This document shows positions 39,853-44,465 of a stretch of 44,465 nt of DNA, piece after piece. The notes beneath the pieces are model-generated. The model was given only the letters and a program-made list of their open reading frames with translations, made no database searches and was not told the DNA's origin. Position 1 is the stretch's first letter; each line of letters starts with the position of its first letter. A program made the position numbers and the translations under genes. The DNA is taken from the NCBI GenBank assembly GCA_036524675.1, contig DATDBU010000183.1, positions 1-44,465 of the forward strand, written 5' to 3'. Origin of the DNA: DATDAW01 sp036524675 (lineage in GTDB: Bacteria > Verrucomicrobiota > Verrucomicrobiia > Chthoniobacterales > DASVRZ01).

Positions 39853-40875
39853 ATGACGACCCATATCAAAGCCTACCAAATCGTTTCTATCACTGGCGCC
39901 GATGGCGTCCGCCCAGCCAGTGTTCCCAAACCGTCGCCCGGTCCGGGTGAGGTACACATCCGGGTAAGAGCCGCGTCGCTCAATTACCGGGACCTCATGA
40001 TTTTTAACGGCTCCTACGGCGAACCCAATCTGCCCTTTGTGCCGCTCGCCGATGGAGCAGGTGAAATCATCGGACTCGGCGAAGGCGTGACCCGCTGGAA
40101 GATCGGCGACCGCGTTACCAGCATTTATTTTCCGAGCTGGCAAACAGGGCCCTTCTTCGGCGATGTGTTCAAGAACCAGCTCGGCGCGGGATCTCCAGGC
40201 GTACTCGCCGAGGAAATTGTTCTCCCGGAAAACGCCGTCGTGGAAGTTCCGCCGCATCTGAGTTTCGAGGAAGCCGCCACTTTGCCCTGCGCTGGAGTTA
40301 CAGCCTGGCAAACGTTGGTCACCCGGGGGCACGTCGCCGCCGGCGAGACAGTGCTCCTGCAAGGAACGGGCGGTGTGTCCCTTTTTGCCCTCCAATTTGC
40401 AAAACTCCACGGGGCACGGGTTATCATCACGTCGAGCAGCGATGAAAAACTGGCCCGCGCCCGCGCGCTCGGCGCGGACGAAACAATCAATTACCGCACA
40501 ACGCCGGATTGGGACACGGAAGTGTTGCGACTAACCGGTGGCTCGGGCGCAAACCACGTCGTCGAAGTCGGCGGACGCGATACATTTGCCAAATCGCTGC
40601 GGGCGGTCGCCGCGGAAGGCGCCGTCAACGTCATAGGAGGCCTTGGCGGCGGATTCATGAGCGAGGCGCCGTTACTGGAATTGATCACACACAGTTCCAC
40701 CGTCCGCGGCATCATCGTCGGCAGCCGGGAGATGTACCTCGCCATGAACCGCGCCATCACACTCGCTCAATTGCGCCCTGTCATTGATCGCACATTCCCG
40801 TTTGAAGAAGCCATCGCCGCATATCGCCACCTCGAATCCGGCGCACACTTCGGGAAAGTTGTGATCACTGTGTGA
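39853..40875 (+). CDS. Zinc-free MDR alcohol dehydrogenase/quinone oxidoreductase-like
   Basis: This is a 340-residue medium-chain dehydrogenase/reductase. The N-terminal GroES-like domain has SLNYRDLMIFNGSYG and PLADGAGEIIGLGEGV. The cofactor motif is LLQGTGGVSLFALQFAKLHG (about 172-191), followed by DETINYRTTPDWDTEV. The structural-zinc Cys set is absent. The acidic end that would choose NAD is replaced by Ser (ITSSSDEKLARA), so NADP is more likely. ATG 39853 is preferred to the earlier frame start at 39817. It is divergent from the LysR regulator. Confidence 0.9.
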   Translation: MTTHIKAYQIVSITGADGVRPASVPKPSPGPGEVHIRVRAASLNYRDLMIFNGSYGEPNLPFVPLADGAGEIIGLGEGVTRWKIGDRVTSIYFPSWQTGPFFGDVFKNQLGAGSPGVLAEEIVLPENAVVEVPPHLSFEEAATLPCAGVTAWQTLVTRGHVAAGETVLLQGTGGVSLFALQFAKLHGARVIITSSSDEKLARARALGADETINYRTTPDWDTEVLRLTGGSGANHVVEVGGRDTFAKSLRAVAAEGAVNVIGGLGGGFMSEAPLLELITHSSTVRGIIVGSREMYLAMNRAITLAQLRPVIDRTFPFEEAIAAYRHLESGAHFGKVVITV

Positions 40876-40987
40876 CGCGGCGACTTCTACCCGACAGAAA
40901 TATGGTCCACGCGCATCCTGGTTTTGCACGTGGGTGACCCAATGCGTTTTTGACTTCGGTTCCGTCGCCAAATAAGAACGGCGGAGA

Positions 40988-41794
40988 ATGACCGTCGAAG
41001 ACATCGCTTTGGCCCTTACCCGATTGCGGACTGGCAAACCGCTCGTTCATTGTCTAACGAATCAGGTTGTCAAAGGATTCACCGCCAACGTCCTGCTCGC
41101 CGTCGGGGCGGCGCCCGCAATGGTCGAGGACCCGGAGGAAGCGGAGGAATTTGCCGCGATCGCCAGCGCGCTGCTCATCAACGTCGGCACGCTCGATCAG
41201 ACGCAAATGACGGCCATGCGTCGCGCGATCGCTTCTGCAAACAAGGCCGAAAAACCGTGGGTGCTGGATCCGGTCGCCATAGGCGCGCTCACGCTACGGA
41301 CGAATTTTGTGCAGGAAATCGTCCCAGCGAAGCCAGCGATCATTCGGGGAAACGCCTCGGAGATTCTCACTCTCGCGGGACAGGACGGTGGCGGGCGCGG
41401 ACCTGAAACCGGTGTGGATTCGACGTCGGCTCGAGAGGCTGCAAAACATTTGGCCGCACAAACCGGAGCCATCGTGCTCGTGACCGGCCGGATCGACTAC
41501 ATCGCCAGTCCGACCGAGGTAATCGCCGTGCACAATGGTCACGAGATGCTCACTCGCGTGACGGGTGTCGGCTGTGCTATGGGAGCGATCGCTGCAGCGT
41601 TCCTGGGCGCGGGTGAACATCCATTGGTCTCCGCGACCGCTACGTCGGCCCTGCTCGGCGTCGCCGGAGAGTTTGCAGCGGCGCGCACGAATCGCCCCGG
41701 TTCTTTCGCAACGGCGTTGCTGGATTATCTCGATATTGTCGACGAGACAGCCATCCGTTCGCGAACCCAAATCGTTTGGAATAAGGCAACTTAA
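40988..41794 (+). CDS. thiM: Hydroxyethylthiazole kinase
   Basis: This is a 268-residue ThiM, which phosphorylates 4-methyl-5-(hydroxyethyl)thiazole in thiamine salvage. Typical motifs are VHCLTNQVVKGFTANVLLAV, GAAPAMVEDPEEAEEFAAIA and the C-terminal active-site loop TRVTGVGCAMGAIAAAFLG, with Cys in place. ATG 40988 is the only clean start. No thiD or thiE follows it, and no TPP riboswitch is visible in the 112 nt upstream. Confidence 0.95.
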   Translation: MTVEDIALALTRLRTGKPLVHCLTNQVVKGFTANVLLAVGAAPAMVEDPEEAEEFAAIASALLINVGTLDQTQMTAMRRAIASANKAEKPWVLDPVAIGALTLRTNFVQEIVPAKPAIIRGNASEILTLAGQDGGGRGPETGVDSTSAREAAKHLAAQTGAIVLVTGRIDYIASPTEVIAVHNGHEMLTRVTGVGCAMGAIAAAFLGAGEHPLVSATATSALLGVAGEFAAARTNRPGSFATALLDYLDIVDETAIRSRTQIVWNKAT

Positions 41795-41860
41795 GACTCA
41801 CGACCTTCTCCGGGGTGCAGATTGTAGCGGGCAAACGGGAAGGATAGGAAGTAATTGGTT

Positions 41861-41933
41861 ATTGGCTTATCGGTATCAGATCGTGAAAGCGTCAGCGGAC
41901 TTGAGATGTATTTTCCTGATACCGCCAGCCAAT
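41861..41933. repeat. Long interrupted inverted repeat after thiM
   Basis: CGGTATCAG (41871-41879) pairs exactly with CTGATACCG (41916-41924). Just outside, ATTGGC (41861-41866) pairs with GCCAAT (41928-41933) across a 4/3-nt bulge, giving 15 bp in all with a 36-nt loop. It lies between thiM and the DUF255 gene (start 41956). It could be a terminator, an attenuator or a dispersed repeat; there is no T-run. Confidence 0.55.
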
Positions 41934-41955
41934 CATTTAAAACCGATAACATCGC

Positions 41956-44064
41956 ATGAACCGTCTCGCCTCCGAGCAATCCCCCTACCTCCTCCAGCAC
42001 GCCAACAACCCGGTTGATTGGTTCGCGTGGGGCGAGGAAGCGTTCGCAGCGGCGCGCGCAACGGACAAACCGATTTTTCTCTCGATCGGCTACTCGACGT
42101 GTCATTGGTGCCACGTGATGGAGCGCGAGTCGTTCGAAACTGAAGCGATCGCCAGGCTGCTCAACGAAAATTTCATCAGTATCAAAGTCGATCGCGAGGA
42201 ACGCCCCGACGTCGATCGCATCTACATGGCATTCGTCCAGGCAACCACGGGCAGTGGCGGCTGGCCAATGAGCGTCTGGCTCACGCCGGATTTGAAACCA
42301 TTCGTCGGAGGCACCTACTTCCCGCCCCACGATAAGTACGGTCGTGCCGGATTTCCCACTGTCCTGCTGCGCATCGCCGAGACCTGGAAAAAAAACCGTT
42401 CCGGCGTCCTCGAACGGGGTGAAGAAATCCTTTCAGCGCTCCGCGAACAAGCCTCCTCGACTCCCACCGCCGCCAGGCTCGATCCGAGCTGGATTCAACG
42501 CGGGTTCGAAATAAACGCCGAGAGTTTTGACGCGGATTGGGGCGGTTTTGGAGGCGCTCCGAAGTTTCCACGACCAGTCACGCTGAACCTGCAGTTGCGC
42601 TGCTCAATACGATCTGATTTTTCGCCCGAACGCCAGGTCATGGCCTTGCGGATGACGCGCGAAACGCTTCGTCACATGGCTCGCGGCGGCATGCATGATC
42701 ACCTGGGCGGCGGGTTCCACCGCTATTCGGTCGATCGCTACTGGCACGTGCCGCACTTTGAAAAAATGCTCTACGACCAGGCGCAACTCGCCGTTGCGTA
42801 CGTGGAACACTGGCAGCGCACGAGCGGTGGAGACAGCGGTTCCGCGTTTATCGCACACGATATATTGGACTACGTGGAGCGCGACATGCGCCATCCCAAC
42901 GGCGGTTTTTATTCGGCGGAAGACGCTGATAGCCTTTTCGAGCACGGCAAACCTGAGCACGGTGAAGGCGCATTTTACGTGTGGTCGAAGGAGGAAATCG
43001 AAAACCTGCTTGGCGCGGAAGATGCCGCGCTTTTCAACCGATTTTATGGGGTCGAAGCGAACGGAAATGCGCCCGAGGAAAGCGATCCCCAGGGCGAATT
43101 CACTGGCAAAAACGTTCTCATTCAACGCCTCGGCGTGACCCGTATCGCCGAGCAAACGGGCCTCAACAAAAAGGATATCATGCGCCGCCTGGAAGCAGCC
43201 GGCAAAATCCTCCTGGTAGCCCGGAACAAACGTCCCCGCCCTCATCTCGATGATAAAATCATCACTGCGTGGAATGGCCTGATGATTTCTGCTTTTGCCA
43301 GGGCCGGCGCTGCTCTTGGTGAGCCAAAATATGTGGATATCGCTACGCAAGCTGCCGATTTTCTCCGCAAGAATCTCACCATGCCGGATGGCAATCTGAT
43401 CCGGAGCTTCCGCAAGACAGCCTCAAACGTCCCTGGTTTTACCGACGACTACGCCTTTCTCGTCCAAGGGCTGCTCGATCTCTACGAAGCCACCTTCGAT
43501 CGCCAATGGCTCGATTGGGCGGTGGATTTGCAAAAGAAACAGGATGCACTTTTCCTGGACGCCGAAAACGGCGGCTACTTCTCCACGCGTGCCGGCGATT
43601 CCGAACTAATCGTCCGTCTCAAGGAGGACTACGACGGGGCCGAACCCTCCGCCAATTCCATCTCGGCCAACAATCTTCTCCGGCTTTCCGCGATGCTCGA
43701 CCGACCGGATCTCCGTGACCAATGCGGAAAACTTCTTCTCGCTTTTGCTGGAACCATGGAACGCACGCCGCACGCCGTTCCGCAAATGCTCGTCGCCGTG
43801 GACCGTTATCTCGAACCGCCGCAACAAATTGTCCTTGCAGGCGACGTCGCATCACCGGCCTTCCAATCGCTCGCACGCGAAGTTCATCGCCGATTCCTCC
43901 CGCGCACCGTCGTTATTGCCGCGGACAGCAGTACCCACGAAATGCCCCCTCAAAACGGCCTTCCCACTGCATACGTTTGCGAAAATTTCGTCTGCAAACT
44001 CCCAGTCACCGCTCCGGATGATCTGGCCAGGCTGATTTCCGGTCCCACCAACCACTCCAATTGA
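41956..44064 (+). CDS. DUF255 thioredoxin-fold protein (YyaL/SPATA20-like)
   Basis: This is a 702-residue protein of the YyaL/spermatogenesis-associated protein 20 type. The N-terminal thioredoxin-like domain (1-165) starts NRLASEQSPYLLQHANNPVD and has a CxxC in STCHWCHVMERESFE. The rest (about 200-690) is an alpha/alpha-barrel-like region with RGGMHDHLGGGFHRYSVDRY, WHVPHFEKMLYDQAQL and LDDKIITAWNGLMISAFARA, similar to N-acylglucosamine-epimerase/glycoside-hydrolase folds. Length is normal. The biochemical role is not established for the family. Confidence 0.93.
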   Translation: MNRLASEQSPYLLQHANNPVDWFAWGEEAFAAARATDKPIFLSIGYSTCHWCHVMERESFETEAIARLLNENFISIKVDREERPDVDRIYMAFVQATTGSGGWPMSVWLTPDLKPFVGGTYFPPHDKYGRAGFPTVLLRIAETWKKNRSGVLERGEEILSALREQASSTPTAARLDPSWIQRGFEINAESFDADWGGFGGAPKFPRPVTLNLQLRCSIRSDFSPERQVMALRMTRETLRHMARGGMHDHLGGGFHRYSVDRYWHVPHFEKMLYDQAQLAVAYVEHWQRTSGGDSGSAFIAHDILDYVERDMRHPNGGFYSAEDADSLFEHGKPEHGEGAFYVWSKEEIENLLGAEDAALFNRFYGVEANGNAPEESDPQGEFTGKNVLIQRLGVTRIAEQTGLNKKDIMRRLEAAGKILLVARNKRPRPHLDDKIITAWNGLMISAFARAGAALGEPKYVDIATQAADFLRKNLTMPDGNLIRSFRKTASNVPGFTDDYAFLVQGLLDLYEATFDRQWLDWAVDLQKKQDALFLDAENGGYFSTRAGDSELIVRLKEDYDGAEPSANSISANNLLRLSAMLDRPDLRDQCGKLLLAFAGTMERTPHAVPQMLVAVDRYLEPPQQIVLAGDVASPAFQSLAREVHRRFLPRTVVIAADSSTHEMPPQNGLPTAYVCENFVCKLPVTAPDDLARLISGPTNHSN

Positions 44065-44095
44065 GACAATTTCCTCGATTTAAGCCATTTACGAA

Positions 44096-44118
44096 TGGCT
44101 GCCTCACTAGGACTCGAA
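44096..44118 (-). other. tRNA 3'-end remnant, possible att site
   Basis: On the minus strand the sequence reads T-loop TTCGAGT, T-stem half CCTAG, acceptor half TGAGGCA, discriminator G and CCA. This is the exact form of a tRNA 3' end, 23 nt long. The 5' acceptor half (TGCCTCA) is not found in the next 100 nt, and the bases before TTCGAGT are CTACC rather than CTAGG, so no full tRNA is here. Such fragments arise where tyrosine integrases insert into tRNA genes. The MT-A70-like fragment 120 nt away fits a mobile element. Confidence 0.6.
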
Positions 44119-44237
44119 GGTAGTGGTTTCTCGGGGGAGCGCGCGATATTGGGACACGTTTGGGACATTTTTACGGGACGGCCAGTTTTCTTCGGAATTT
44201 TGGTAAAACACAAACACTGACCGCATGGCAAGGCAAA

Positions 44238-44465
44238 GTGCTATTCACTGAAGCAACGGGTGACAGCAACGTGCCGCAAACAATCGGGGGACCCCCGAGT
44301 CGCCGAATCGCCAACCATTACGCGCAGGCGCCTCTAGAGGAAATTCTGAAGCACGCGCCAGCCACGGCGGCGAAAGACAGCATTCTGTTTTTGTGGGCTA
44401 CGGCGCCGCTGTTGCCCGAAGCACTGCGTGTGATGGAAGCCTGGGGCTATTCATACGTGACGGGC
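44238..44465 (+). CDS. MT-A70-family adenine methyltransferase, partial at window end
   Basis: From about 44298 to the window end the frame reads SRRIANHYAQAPLEEILKH, then SILFLWATAPLLPEALRVME, AWGYSYVTG. NHY...EEI and LFLWATAPLLPEAL...EAWG are strong MT-A70 (N6-adenine methyltransferase) signatures found in phages and mobile elements. The gene runs off the right edge, so its end is not seen. The catalytic DPPW is not visible before NHY: the frame shows IGGPPSRR instead. GTG 44238 is a guess at the start; the frame is open back to about 44124. Either the N-terminus is degenerate or the true start and motif lie in a shifted frame. Confidence 0.65.
   Translation, partial: MLFTEATGDSNVPQTIGGPPSRRIANHYAQAPLEEILKHAPATAAKDSILFLWATAPLLPEALRVMEAWGYSYVTG

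Noticed and set aside
40125..40410. Long N-terminal extension of the LysR frame on the minus strand
   Set aside because: It lies opposite the oxidoreductase gene and is an open shadow frame; the HTH begins naturally at ATG 39795.
40876..40987. TPP riboswitch upstream of thiM
   Set aside because: The conserved CTGAGA and ACCTGATCTGG-type elements of the thi box are absent in the 112 nt upstream.
44096..44200. Complete tRNA gene on the minus strand
   Set aside because: Only the 3' part (T-loop to CCA) is present. The matching acceptor 5' half and an anticodon arm are not found upstream.
1..44465. CRISPR array, rRNA or insertion sequence
   Set aside because: No regularly spaced direct repeats, rRNA segments or transposase frames were recognised anywhere in the window.

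Overview
This window is chromosomal DNA from a Gram-negative bacterium. The outer-membrane barrels, Wza-like exporter, BY-kinase and short lipoprotein show the envelope type. The intergenic repeats (ATCTGCG-type and GTAGCG-type inverted repeats) and the gene mix resemble soil Verrucomicrobiota. That placement is inferred from general resemblance; the window holds no rRNA or other marker gene.

Left edge (1-3680): repeat-rich DNA, a TPR-like ORF on the minus strand, a frame-broken plus-strand ORF, then a two-gene unit of a patatin-like phospholipase and a protein joining a nucleoside-deoxyribosyltransferase/TIR-like domain to a TRAFs-binding (DUF4071) TPR region. This pair is the best candidate for an unusual signalling or defence system. 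3680-13328: mostly minus-strand genes with a catabolic/detoxification flavour (alginate-export-type porin, chloroperoxidase-like hydrolase coupled to a giant FAD/Fe-S dehydrogenase, cupin, amidohydrolase, ABM-domain protein, YcaC-like hydrolase), interrupted by a small DUF433/PIN-like pair whose toxin looks internally deleted. 13503-19714: MBL-fold hydrolase, a NarL-type two-component system, a small membrane protein, and a sulfurtransferase/SufE pair.

19945-28819: glucose-6-phosphate dehydrogenase and 6-phosphogluconate dehydrogenase (oxidative pentose phosphate pathway) flank a run of small housekeeping or stress genes: CBS protein, entericidin-like lipoprotein, TPR protein, serine beta-lactamase-like esterase, YjbQ, metallophosphoesterase, PspA-like protein, PgsA and MoaE. 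28981-33184: a compact exopolysaccharide export block (Wza-like, Wzz/BY-kinase, BBP2-type barrel) with no glycosyltransferase in view. 33410-44064: RuvA, a conserved protein of possible ATP-grasp type, an ActP-like symporter with its DUF485 partner, Dps, a LysR regulator divergent from a quinone-oxidoreductase-like enzyme, ThiM, and a DUF255 thioredoxin-fold protein.

Right edge (44065-44465): a sequence matching the last 23 nt of a tRNA, without the rest of the tRNA, is followed by an MT-A70-like methyltransferase fragment. Together they suggest the edge of a tRNA-integrated element continuing beyond the window. Starts were adjusted wherever a long frame ran into a neighbour. Functions are assigned from motif recognition only; no database search was run.
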